Shown here: positions 24,487-35,177 of the stretch, piece after piece
Numbering within the stretch: position 1 is the stretch's first letter
Layout: each line of letters opens with the position of its first letter
Origin: Krasilnikovozyma curviuscula
Taxonomy: Eukaryota > Basidiomycota > Tremellomycetes > Cystofilobasidiales > Mrakiaceae
Direction: 5' to 3'
NCBI GenBank assembly: GCA_014825775.1
Contig: MVAQ01000029.1
Location: forward strand, 62,001-126,000
DNA length: 64,000 bases
Program-made: the position numbers and the translations under genes
The notes under the pieces: model-generated
Database searches by the model: none
Seen by the model: the letters and a program-made list of their open reading frames with translations, nothing else
Told to the model about the DNA's origin: nothing

Positions 24487-26231
24487 ATGTCGACCAGAGC
24501 TCCAGGAAGGTATCCAGCCCAAGGAACGTCCGAGATTGGAGACGCTATCAGGGAGAGAAGGGGCGCTCGAGGACTGACGCCATTGGATGGGACGCTGCTC
24601 CATATTCCTGCCGTTGCTGGTGGATGGAACAAGCTGCTTGGAGCTGTCAGGACTGCTGGAAAACTTCCTGCTGATGTCAGAGAGACCATGGTGAGCTCTT
24701 TGTCGTTCAATTTCAAAGTCGCCAAGCTACCTAATTCCTCTCCGAGCCCTTTTGGTTCAAGTGAGCTTTTGGACTAACCCCACTGTCTCTGCATTCTGCT
24801 CCAGATCTGTCGTGTTGCTGCCCACAACAGTGCTAGCTTTGAATGGATCCATCACGAGCCAGTGGGACGGGCTGGAGGTCTTACCACCGACCAGTGCACC
24901 TACATTCGCAACATCATCGCCCCAACCCCATCTACCTCTCCTTTGACCTCATTACAACAAGCAGCTCTTGCCTTTGCTGATGCTTCAACTACCACCATCA
25001 AGATCCCGACTCCAGTCTACGCTAACCTCCAGGCTGAACTTGAGCCACTCGCCGCTAAAGAGGGCATCGAAAGCGTCGATCTTATGGTAGAAGCCATGGC
25101 CGTCACTGCGACTTACCACATGGTGTCTCGTTTCCTTGTGGGCCTAGACGTTGACGGTCGAATGGACGAATTTGTGCCTTTCCCAAGCGAGGTCGTCACC
25201 ATTCCAACCACGACCAACGGCTCGAAGTCCACCATCAGCTTGAACACAATCCACATTCCAGCATCGGTACCAAAAGAACAAGCCAAGACGCTCATTTTTG
25301 TCAACTCTTTGATGACCAACGTGTCCATGTGGTACCCAACACTCCCATACTTCCTCGCGTCCGGAGAGTACGAGATCATTCTCTTTGATCAGAGGGGGCA
25401 CGGTAAATCCGAGATTCCAGAGATCCCAGTCACTGTGGAGATTGCGGCGGATGATATCAAAGGGTTGTTGACGCATTTCGGGGTCGAGAAGGCGGAGGCT
25501 GTCATCGGTGTTTCCCAAGGAGGTGCTACCACCCTCGCGTTCGCTAACAAGTATGCTTCCTCTACCAAGAAGGTGAGTTTAAGCTTCTTAAACACTTCCA
25601 TTTCCCTTGTTTATGTTGCTCACCGAGACCGGACTGTCTTGTTCGAACAGATCATCGCTTGCGATACTCAAGCTGCATCCCCAGCCGCCAACGCGCAAGC
25701 TTGGACCGACAGAGTCGCTCTCGCGAAGGAGAAAACTATGCAGGCTCTGTCCGATGTGACCGTTCCAAGATGGTTCCCATCCGCGAAGGGCGATGAAGGC
25801 TACTTGAAGGTTGTCGGCGCTATGGTAGTGCGTGTCTCGTTTCCTTGTTTTTTTTTTGTTTTTTTGTTTTTTTTTTTGAACATTGGGTCCTTTCTCAATA
25901 CTGATTTTCATTTCATTTGCTTAATTGCTTTCATTTCTCTGCCCAGACCAACACTCCCATCGCCGGGTTCGAACAATCCTGTGCTGCACTCAAATCATAC
26001 AATCTCCTTCCGGAGCTGTACACCTCCCTCTCGACCCTCCCCACGCTCCTTGTGGCCGGCTCTAAAGATGGTGCTCTTCCAGGTGTCCTCTTGAAGCTCG
26101 CGGAGGAGGCAACTGCGAAAGGCGCAAAGGACGTGTCGTTTGCTGCTGTGGAGGGAAGTGGTCACTTGCCTATGGTTGACCAGGGCGAGGTGTTTGCTAA
26201 AATTGCGTTGGAGTTCTTGAGCAAGGCATGA
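24487..26231 (+). CDS. carboxymuconolactone decarboxylase-like / alpha-beta hydrolase fusion
   Basis: Four exons: 24487-24690, 24805-25572, 25651-25827 and 25947-26231; 477 residues, frame closed. Residues about 1-180 form a carboxymuconolactone decarboxylase (CMD/AhpD-like) domain: a helix with GWNKLLGAVRTAGKLPADVR, then ICRVAAHNSASFEWIHHEP and GRAGGLTTDQ. It lacks the CxxC pair of AhpD peroxidases, so a decarboxylase/lactone role is likelier. Residues about 190-477 are an alpha/beta hydrolase like 3-oxoadipate enol-lactonase: oxyanion-side FVNSL, FDQRGHGKSE, nucleophile S305 in GVSQGG, D424 in AGSKDG and H456 in GSGHLP. Together they could decarboxylate a muconolactone-like acid and then open the enol-lactone, a beta-ketoadipate-type route (inference). 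Intron 3 holds a long poly-T tract. Confidence 0.88.
25848..25878 (+). repeat. poly-T tract in intron 3 of the fusion gene
   Basis: About 30 bases of almost pure T interrupted by three G, directly after the donor side of the intron at 25828-25946. It is seen directly and likely length-variable. Confidence 0.7.
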
Positions 26232-26440
26232 TACATTCACTGGAGAGATAGTTCAGTATCGTTTTGTGATTGATATTGCTTGCTTTGAAGTCTATCAACG
26301 GCGAACGCGCAACTGAAGATGACTCTTTCTCTGAATTCCAATCAGAAAACAGCATTTTGTTGTTAATCGACCATATTTGTCATGATCTCATAGGCGTCAA
26401 CAAAATTCATACACTAAATTTACACCCGGTGATGTCTCTT

Positions 26441-28371
26441 TTAAGCCTTCTCAGTTGAAGTTGACTTTTCCGAGGCCGCAGCGGCTTCCTTTTCCTTCCA
26501 CCACTACAAAAAAAAGGCGATAGCCAGCAGTCAGCTAGTAGTCCAAACTAAACCGGATCTACACCAGTAGTAGTTACTCACATTCATAGTCATCTTGACT
26601 CCTTCCTGAACACCAATGATAGGCTCGTAGCCCAACAGCCGCCTGGCCCGCTCAGTATTGTAATACCTCGCTTGAGTAGAGAACTTGACCCTAAACACCG
26701 TGAACCCAGGTTCTTTCCCAACGAGCTTAGCATACACCTCTGCTGCCCTGGCGAGGACAAGACCAACCGGCCGGGGCAATGTGAGGATGTAAGGTGGTGT
26801 GTGGCCGACTTCACGCCAGACGGCACGGGGGAAGTCCCAGAAGTACACAGGCTCGCAGTTTGTGATGAAAAATGCTTGACCTGCGACAGTCAGAGATGTT
26901 GGTGGTGATGGCTCACCGGGTGAGAGGGCTGGAGCAGCAAATTGGTCGAATTTTGTTCTGGGAGAAGCAGCGTCAAGTCAGTTTCAAAGCAATTCAAACG
27001 AAGAGTACAGAAGAGATTGTAAAAAGCTCACCGAAGGACAGGTCTGTTAGCATCTTCACCACCGTATTTCTTGTACAGCTCCGCTTTCTCCAAGGCTTCA
27101 GCAGTCGGCTTCTCGACAGGACCCACAGGTCTGACTTGACTCGTCGGGATCTTTGTTGGTTTGGTAGATAGCGAAGGAACAAGCAATGCATCATCGAACG
27201 CCTCCATCTTGACTTCTTCGTTAAGTTTGTCGGCAGCGAGGAGGTGAGCATGGGCGACATTATAGACGTGCGTCCAGTCGAAGAGGTTGTCGTTGTTTCC
27301 GATTTGGAACATGGTTTGCTTATTAGTAACAACCGAAATGAGTCCCTGGATGACTTGACGATCTCCAGGACTGGTAATGAAAGGGCCGCTTGGCTCAGTC
27401 AAGAGTTACAGATGGTGGAAAGATGTGGGGGATTGCGACTCACCCGAAAATACCAGCTGGTCTTAGAGCACACGTTTTGAGCCCGTCCTTTCCATTCGCA
27501 CCGAGGACCATAGCTTCAGCTTCAGCTTTTGACTCGTTATATGCGTCCATTGGAACCTCTGGGAACGTGAGCCTCTCATCGACATCCATCAACTGCTCTT
27601 CGCCGTCGTACACCACGCCAGCACTGGAAACAAGGACCCAAAGTCAACAAGCTTATCACCATTATCCAGAAAGAGAGAGCAAGGTGCTTGAGCACGTACG
27701 ATGAAGTGAAGACGAGCTTCTTGACACCAAGCTTGTTCATGGCCTTCAGCACTGTTCGTGTGCCGTCGACGTTGACTTTCTTGTAAATGGCAGCACCCAT
27801 TCCATGGATGGGAGAAGCTGTGTGAATGACCACCGTTGCCTCTGACTACGTTTTTACGACAGAAAAATGGACGTGGTATTAGCTAGACCATCCTAGAGTT
27901 GGGAAGGGAAAGAAACGAAAGGGAAATGGGGCAGGAATATATGCACCTTTGTCAATGCCTGCTCGAGGTCTTCCTGCTTGGTGATATCCCCGACGAAGAA
28001 AGACACATTGCTGTTACAGCATAAGATCAAACCATGACGTGTCAGTCCCAGTGCAAGAGGAGAGAAAGGGGAGAGGCGTGGTACTCACTCGTCGAAATGC
28101 CTCTGGACGATGTCAAACACTGCGACTTTAGTCTCTCCCCTCAGTAGCAACCTCTCTACAATATGGCGTCCTACAAACCCACATCCTCCGATCACGCTAC
28201 AGAACCAAGTGGCAGGTCAGCCTCGATCAATAGGATGTTCAGAGGGGAACGGGCGCTCTATCGAACCACTTACAAGCTGGGGGAGAAAAAAACGATCTGT
28301 CAGCTGGTTCATGAACTTAGAAATGAAAACACGAGGACTTACTATGATTCAGTTCCTGGTACTGGAGCCAT
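26441..28371 (-). CDS. ERG26: sterol-4-alpha-carboxylate 3-dehydrogenase (Erg26)
   Basis: NAD(P)-dependent short-chain dehydrogenase of the ergosterol C4-demethylation complex (with Erg25, Erg27, Erg28) in the ER. Nine exons from 28371 ([10 protein letters not shown]) to TAA at 26441. They include a tiny 29-base first exon and a 43-base intron near 26880-26921 whose removal joins ALSPG to QAFFITN. The Rossmann motif is [14 protein letters not shown], and the catalytic Tyr and Lys are in [11 protein letters not shown]. Other 3-beta-HSD family features are [41 protein letters not shown] and [14 protein letters not shown]. The C-terminus is a short Lys/Glu/Ser tail. The gene converges on the fusion gene with 209 bases between stops. 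Confidence 0.92.
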
Positions 28372-28644
28372 TGCGAGTTTTGAGAACCTTACAGGGATGC
28401 AGCTCAAGTAGACTCGATAGTGCAGCGAAGCGAAGTGATGAGGGGTCGTTCGGCGGAAATACAACAAGTATTAGAGAAATTCACCACACACTGAGGTCTA
28501 CTGAAGTTAAATGATGAAGTAGCTAGAAACCTATGGGACAGGTACAAGCCTGATATTCTTGCGTGCCTAGCTCGATAAGCATCGGCGCAGTTCCAGAGAA
28601 TACAGAGGTGAAATGTTGACGTCGACATTTTATCAGACACCATA

Positions 28645-30239
28645 TCATGTTTCTTTTGACTGCTTCACATCTTTATTTTCCTCAGGCTCCCTCATAACAA
28701 CCTCGTACACCTGGAACGTGCTTCCAATCAAGAAACTCCAGCTTCCCCAGAACGTGAACAAGTCACTTTGGTAGATGGCTTTCGAATCACTTGAGAACCC
28801 CAGTGCACCACACCCTAAGAAACCGATAGCACCAATGAGATTCCACAGGCCTACCTGCCAGCCGATGTCAAAAGGCTGGATTTTGTACCACTTCATGCCC
28901 GGTTGGACTTCGATCATGATGAGGAGGGAGGAGATCACAAAACCAGTTCCACCGACAACCTATTCGAAGGCTGGTGGATTAGTACCTTACTGAACGAAGG
29001 AGAGAAGCGGGATCGAAGCACTTAAACGTACTTGAGGCAACCAGAAGAAGATGTCACTGAAGAACATGCGACAAGTGGCGGTCATTAGTCTCAAATATGA
29101 CATGGGCAGCATTTACCACAGATGGAGAATGATAAGCGTACATGATGGCCAGTGATCCAGTATCTTCAGAGAAACCGGGAATCACCCCTGGTAAACCAGT
29201 ACTAGTAGCGTGGCAAGTCCAGTAAGTCAGCACTCAATTCAGGAGCATTCCTTCAAGCAAAGAGAAATATCATTCAGATAAAAGAAACGTTGTGTTTTAT
29301 ACTCACATTGTTGAGACCCAAAAGATTGTTGCAGCAGCCATTTGCACGATTGCTGCCAGATACCCCAGATCATGCCACCTCGCCGGTCCAAACCACATCC
29401 ACTTATTCCTTTTCTCTTCATCTTTTATATTTTCCCTTGCGTTAGAGATTATCCTCTCCTTCTCATCCTCCGACTTTACCGCCCCCGGATGGGTACCAAA
29501 CAACGCGTACTCGAGCGCCAGACCGAAATCGCCTTCTCGTCCCCTGTTCTCGGCTTCGAGGACACCAGCATAAGCGCCGATTTCGAAGAGTGTACCACCG
29601 ACGAAGGCGAGTGCAGACGCTGCGACTGGTATCGCTGGGCTGGAGTACTTGTCCGGGAGAAAGAGCGGCAGGACTACAAAGTGTGCATAACCAGAGATCA
29701 GTCCCTTTCGTTATAACGACACTCTGCCAGACAGAAAGATGGATCTAGAAAAGAACTTACCGATACAGAACCCATTACATACCCACACGGCGGAACCCCA
29801 CCAAAACAACCACGCAACCCAAAACGAGATATCCATCCTCAGGTTCGGCTTGAAGTAGCTCTCAGGTGCCTTGACTCTTATCAGCACATGCTGTAGGGCT
29901 GATGCTTTGTCGGGCGAAGTAGATGGTGCCGACGATGAGGTGTGGGGGATGTGCGGCTTGGGTGTAAATCGAGCTTTACGCGCTTGACGGGAAGAAAACT
30001 CGGCTGTTCCTGATGGTGTAGAGGACTAGACGTATAGGATTAATAGATACGCGGCTTGGCTTCAGCAACCTGACCACGAGAACGAGAGGGTGAAACAAAA
30101 ATGAATAGCTCACGTTGTGATTGTGGACATCCCATTTCCCCTCTCGAGCGCGAAACCAACTGAAGTTCCTGTTCCTGTTAAGAATGGAAGAATGTGCGCT
30201 ACCGTGTAATGAAGCCGTGTGTAGGTGGGTACCTTCCAT
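28645..30239 (-). CDS. predicted multipass integral membrane protein
   Basis: Six exons: 30239-30114, 30025-29761, 29673-29307, 29201-29142, 29056-29032 and 28959-28645; 385 residues, frame closed. A polar N-terminus of about 95 residues leads into KAPESYFKPNLRMDISFWVA. At least seven hydrophobic segments follow, for example SFWVAWLFWWGSAVWVCNGF, IPVAASALAFVGGTLFEIGA, LGYLAAIVQMAAATIFWVST, VVGGTGFVISSLLIMIEV and WNLIGAIGFLGCGALGF. The tail is charged (EPEENKDVKQSKET). I recognise it only as a family of conserved fungal membrane proteins without known role. It lies downstream of nothing functionally telling; its 5' end is divergent from the phosphopentomutase gene. Confidence 0.75.
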
Positions 30240-30804
30240 TTTGTAAACACTGGAAGACTGAAGCAGGAAAAAGTGAATAGTCGCCTTTTGGGTCAACTTT
30301 TCTGAATGATTTCGAATAGAACTACGTTGGCGATACTTTGGACTCACGAGAGAAATCACTATATGGTAAGTAGAAGACATCAAGAGCAGGAACATCAGCT
30401 CAGGTTGCACTGGGAAAACAATCGAACAGAAGCTCCAAAAAAACATGGCACCGTCCAAGCTTTCTGTTTCTCCAAAGCTCATAGCTTCCGAGATAAAGAG
30501 AAGCTTCCTAGTTCCTATTCAAATCTGGAGCTGTAGCATCGAAAATCGCCTGCTCTATCTGCTATTCCAGAAGCTCGCCTATGCCCCCGCCATTGGAAGT
30601 TGATACTGACCTCTTCAGGTATCTCTGATCTATCTTCTAATGTTTTCTGAGGTGCAGTTGTTGGTGACGGTTCGAAGTCAGCTCAACCCCCTTGGGATAC
30701 AAAAATAAACTCCATGGCTGGAACGTGTGGAATTTCGCGACGTCATGAAGAGTTGCGTTCCTTTTCACCCAGATCTCACCTGGACGTAAACAAAAACAGA
30801 AAAA
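30240..30804. promoter_or_regulatory. divergent promoter region, membrane protein / phosphopentomutase
   Basis: 565 bases between start codons on opposite strands. It should drive both genes; no TATA box or repeat stands out. The role is inferred from position. Confidence 0.45.
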
Positions 30805-33605
30805 ATGGATTCAAATCTCCAAGCCAAATACGATCTTTATGTAAAATTGGATAAGGTAGCTGACTTCCTTCGCTCTGCAGCATTCTTCAGGTCGTTTGAC
30901 TAAGGGATTCCCCCTACCTTTGTGTCTTTCAGAATCCAGTTACGTCGAAGGAGATCCAGTCGCTGGCTTCAACCGGTGATTTATCGTTAGTCGCCGAACT
31001 TTTGGAACGGAGGTTGGAGTTTGGAACAGCTGGGCTGAGAGGAAGGATGCAAGGCGGGTTCAACAGAATGAACGAGCTTGTCGTGATCCAGGCGTCCGTC
31101 GTCAGTAAACTAGGACCCAACCCAACTTTAATCCAGATTCTAACTCCTGATAACTAACTCTATCTGGTATGTACTGGTTCTTTTGTGATCGGAATAGGGC
31201 CTTCGAAACCATCTTTCCACCCTCCCGTCTTCCTCGCCAGCCTCACCACGTCAAATAATCATAGCCCACGACCACAGACACCAATCTCTCCGCTTTGCGA
31301 TTCTCATTGCAGCAGTATTCCTCTCATCCTCAGAACCATGGCAAGTACTCTGGCTGGAGGGCAACTCAGGTACACCCCTAACACCGTTTGGGATCGAGTA
31401 CTTCAACGGGGTCGTCAGGACCGACGGAGGTGATGTTATGGTTGGAGTTATGGTTACTGCGAGTCATAATCCTAAGGATGATAATGGTTATAAGGTATGT
31501 TTTGGTACTCTTCCCGCTTTCCCACATTGGTTACCCAAGCATCCTCTCCTCCGCTACCTAGGTCTACGCTCAGACAGGCACCCAAATCATCCCCCCACTC
31601 TCGACACATATCGCTGATGCTATCCATGACATAGCAGAAGATGAAATCGCAACCGAGATATGGGAATCAACGATGGAGTCCATTGCCAAGCACGAAAACT
31701 TCAAGGATGTAACGGAGGAAGTGACAGAGAACTATTTCAAGCACCTTTTAACACTACGCTCTAATGAACTGTAAGTAAACAACTCAATTTCTTTTTTTAT
31801 GTAAGACCAGATGTCGATTATTGTCCTCGGTCGTCGCATAGGGCAACGAACATTACCTCCCTAATCACCATTACTCACACTGCTTTACACGGCGTCTCAA
31901 CACCTTACGTCCTCAAAGCGCTCTTCAATGCCGGGTTCAAGAACGTCACCTGTGTTCCAGAACAGAAGGAGTGTGATGCTGATTTCCCAACTGTCAGGTT
32001 TCCAAACCCTGGTTAGTCAAGAAATTGCGCGCGTTTGCTCTGTGTATATCCTGTAAAGATTGACTTCCTCATTTGCGGTATCCTCTGTTGCTGATGATAC
32101 AGAGGAGAAAGGTAATTACTTCAAAAATACTGTGCTTTGTCAAAACCAAACTGACTAATTTAGTACTTACGACTGATGCCTTCTAGGGGCTCTCGTAAGT
32201 TTTATTTTATTTTATTTTATTCTACTTTCTCAATCTTACGATATTAGATTGACACATATTACCTACTGCATTCGTTTTCGGTTTTGCAGGATCTTGCAGT
32301 TTCCACCGCGCCAAAGATACATGGCTCAATCATCTTGGCCAACGATCCAGACATGGACAGATTTACCGCCGCTGAATACTTAACAGCCACGTAAGTGGCT
32401 CTTCTCCACATTATAGACCTCATTACCAGTGAACTGTCCTCAGCAAGTGTTCCTTCGTACAGTGGCGACTGGAAACTCTTCACAGGCGATCAACTGGGCT
32501 CTCTTTTCGGCTGGTGGGTTTATCACCTTCACTCAACCTCCTTCCCGACCCAGAAACTTGCTTTTGTTGCCTCCACCGTCTCGTCGAAATTTCTGAAAGC
32601 ACTTGCTGCGCACCACTCCACGGCGTCGTCGCCTGTAAGGTTTGAAGAGTGTTTGACGGGATTCAAATATATCGGGTCTACAGCGAAAACTCTAGAGAAG
32701 GACGGGTGGCTGGTAGGATTTGGGTATGAAGAGGCGATTGGGTACATGCTAAGCCCGCTTGTGAGGGATAAGGATGGTATCAGTGCAGCTGTGAGTACTT
32801 CCGCCAATCCTGGGTCTAATGAATGTTAATTGAATACTAATTCCTGCTCTGCTTATTACTCTTATAAGGTGGCGTTTGGTGAGATGGCGACGTATCTGTA
32901 CGGAAGAGGTATGACTGTATCGACAAAGCTCGAGGAGCTGTACTCGACGTAAGTTCATCTTGCATAGCTAATCCGACGGAAATCCTCATTCTTGTTGGCT
33001 CCACAGTTATGGGAGATTCGTTACCAAGAACGGATACTGGGTTTGTAGAAATCCTTCGCTGACAGCCAAGATCTTCAAGCGCTTAAGAAGTTCCTATTCC
33101 ACCAATGCCGTGGGTATTTCTACCATTTTGATCCTCCTCACAAAAATCCTTCTAACCTAATCTTTTGAATCAGAAAATTACACTTCCCTCCGCCCACCCA
33201 CTCGCTTCTCAAACCTTGTCCTACCCCATCAGCCTCGCTGGCCTACCGGTCAAATCTATTCGTGACCTCACTGTAGGTTACGACTCGAGTACTTCTGATC
33301 TCCTACCCACGCTCCCTGAGAGCGATGGAGAAATGATTACTTTCACGACTGAGGGCGTGACAGTTACGCTGAGAGGAAGCGGGACTGAACCTAAGATCAA
33401 AGTTGGTTTTTCCGCTTATTCTCTCACTTTTGAGATGAAACTTTTTTAACAACTTCTTCTTTCTTTCCTAATGTAGTTCTACATCGAAGCTTCTGGGTCG
33501 TCGACGCTAGAAGAGATCGAGGCGCTGTTGAAGAAGGTATTGGACGATATTGAAGACAACTGGATACAGTGTCAATCAAACGGATTAGCTAAAGCAACTG
33601 TATAA
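30805..33605 (+). CDS. PRM15: phosphopentomutase/phosphoglucomutase (PGM2/Prm15 type)
   Basis: Alpha-D-phosphohexomutase superfamily enzyme moving phosphate between C1 and C5/C6 of ribose or glucose phosphates. Thirteen exons: 30805-30855, 30933-31100, 31198-31494, 31562-31770, 31842-32011, 32103-32111, 32187-32194, 32290-32390, 32463-32790, 32869-32948, 33007-33109, 33174-33401 and 33477-33605; 626 residues, frame closed. The catalytic phosphoserine is S162 in TASHNPKDDNGYK. The metal site is in LANDPDMDR. The sugar-binding part has FGYEEAIGYM, and the phosphate-binding loop is TLRGSGTEPKIKFYIEA. FGTAGLRGRMQGGFNRMN near the start marks the PGM2-type subgroup. Exons 6 and 7 are 9 and 8 bases long. 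The end of exon 2 could be 3 bases shorter. Confidence 0.9.
32200..32221 (+). repeat. TTTTA pentanucleotide repeat in intron
   Basis: About four TTTTA units immediately after the donor of the intron at 32195-32289, just downstream of the 8-base microexon. Seen directly. Confidence 0.7.
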
Positions 33606-35177
33606 CGTATAACCTATCGGAGTACAAATTTAGGGGCACAGTACGGCGACTCCCTCGCGAAATCATGTCAGACAGAGCGATGAAACAAAAACAATCCCCT
33701 TTGTGTGAGATTGGCTGGCTCTGACGGGCAAAGTGTTTGGTTTGGATGAAACCAAAACGTGACCAACTGAATAAGAAGTCCTCTGCCATCCGACCACAAC
33801 TTACTCTAAACCCTTGAATATCAAAGCGACTAACTACTGGCTCTACCTTGATACGAGGAAGACTATTCGATGTCGAAGAAGAAGTTATTAACACAATGAT
33901 TTCAACGGGTCAAGATTTGTGACATGAGATGAGAAGCTCCACGTTTTCGGTTGGGAGGTTGTCTTAACTGATACTAAGGTCTACACTCTCTGGTGAACTC
34001 TCGGTCAATCAAGTCTACCTGTCTCGCAGGAGAAACAAAATGGTAGTATGTAACTGATTAGGTTCATTGGCTGGATGCAACTGTAGCTCAGAGCCTTCTC
34101 TTATACAGAGCATCCTTAAATGTCCAAATTGATATGTCCTGGGGTTTCCCTCTTTCTGTCTTTCCAGACGGACTGGTGGAGGGCTTGTGAATATCAAAAC
34201 AAGGCAAGAGCAGTGCCAAACCTTGCGCCACCGCAGCCCAGTTTTTCAAGGGCTCGTAGAAGGTCGGCAATGGTTTCTTCTACCCATATCCTTTTTTTTT
34301 GTTTGACCATTGGTTGGGTCTCTCAACTCTATAACTTCCTATCCTCGACCCCACCCATTTTCGCCACTTTGATTTTTGCAATGACAATGACAGCTCGCCG
34401 TCGTCAGAGAGTCTCTTTCTGGGTAGATTTATTTACCAGCATGAAATGATCTTTAATGTTCGCTGAGGCTAGAACACTCTGTGGTACTGTCCAAGGTCTG
34501 TCTACCCATCCCATCGACGACTTGCAGCCCCACCTGATACGAACATAGACTCATCTCGATCCCTGTCGCTCAAGGTTGGCACCAGCTTCTTTGAGCTCCA
34601 AGAACACTTTTAAAAGTCGATGTGTGCAAACCCGCCACTTCCGCCAAAGGACGTTCGTTGGCTTGGAGCGGTTGAGTGAGGCTGCTTAATTGGATGAATC
34701 TCAAATGAGTTGAACGAAGGTTGAGAGCTGGCAATAAATTGCCTTTTCAACAGGAATCAATTGACCCTATTCAATACAATAGTTCTGGTCCTCAATTCAG
34801 TTTCAGTTGCGCTTCAAATCTTGGAGGGCATTCCCCTTTAATTCCAGTAGGTCTCACCCGAAGAATCGTCTCACCGGTACCGAAACAAGTACGTGCTTCT
34901 TACTTGCTGAAAAGGGAAATAGATCTCCGTTTGCTTTTTTGGGGTTGTGAACCCTGTGCGATTTTAGGGCTGGTTCCAAAAACCTTTCCGTTTTGGTCTG
35001 CGCGCTGAAATGATTTTTCAAACTCCGCACAGCTTTTGCGACCTCTCTCCGCCTGTCCTCTGTGTGAAACCTTGCGCTCCGTCCGTTTGTCACCTAAAAT
35101 TAATCCTCTCGAAATTTCCTCTCGTTGCCGTTGCTCCTCAGTCATTCGTTCCCTATACAATCCCTCACTGCTCCTGG
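33606..35177. other. 1.6-kb intergenic stretch
   Basis: Between two plus-strand genes. Frames on both strands are under 110 codons, start with non-ATG codons or lack domains, and no spliced model convinced me. The last 150 bases are pyrimidine-rich, as expected for the 5' leader of the next gene. No repeat or RNA gene was seen. Confidence 0.5.
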
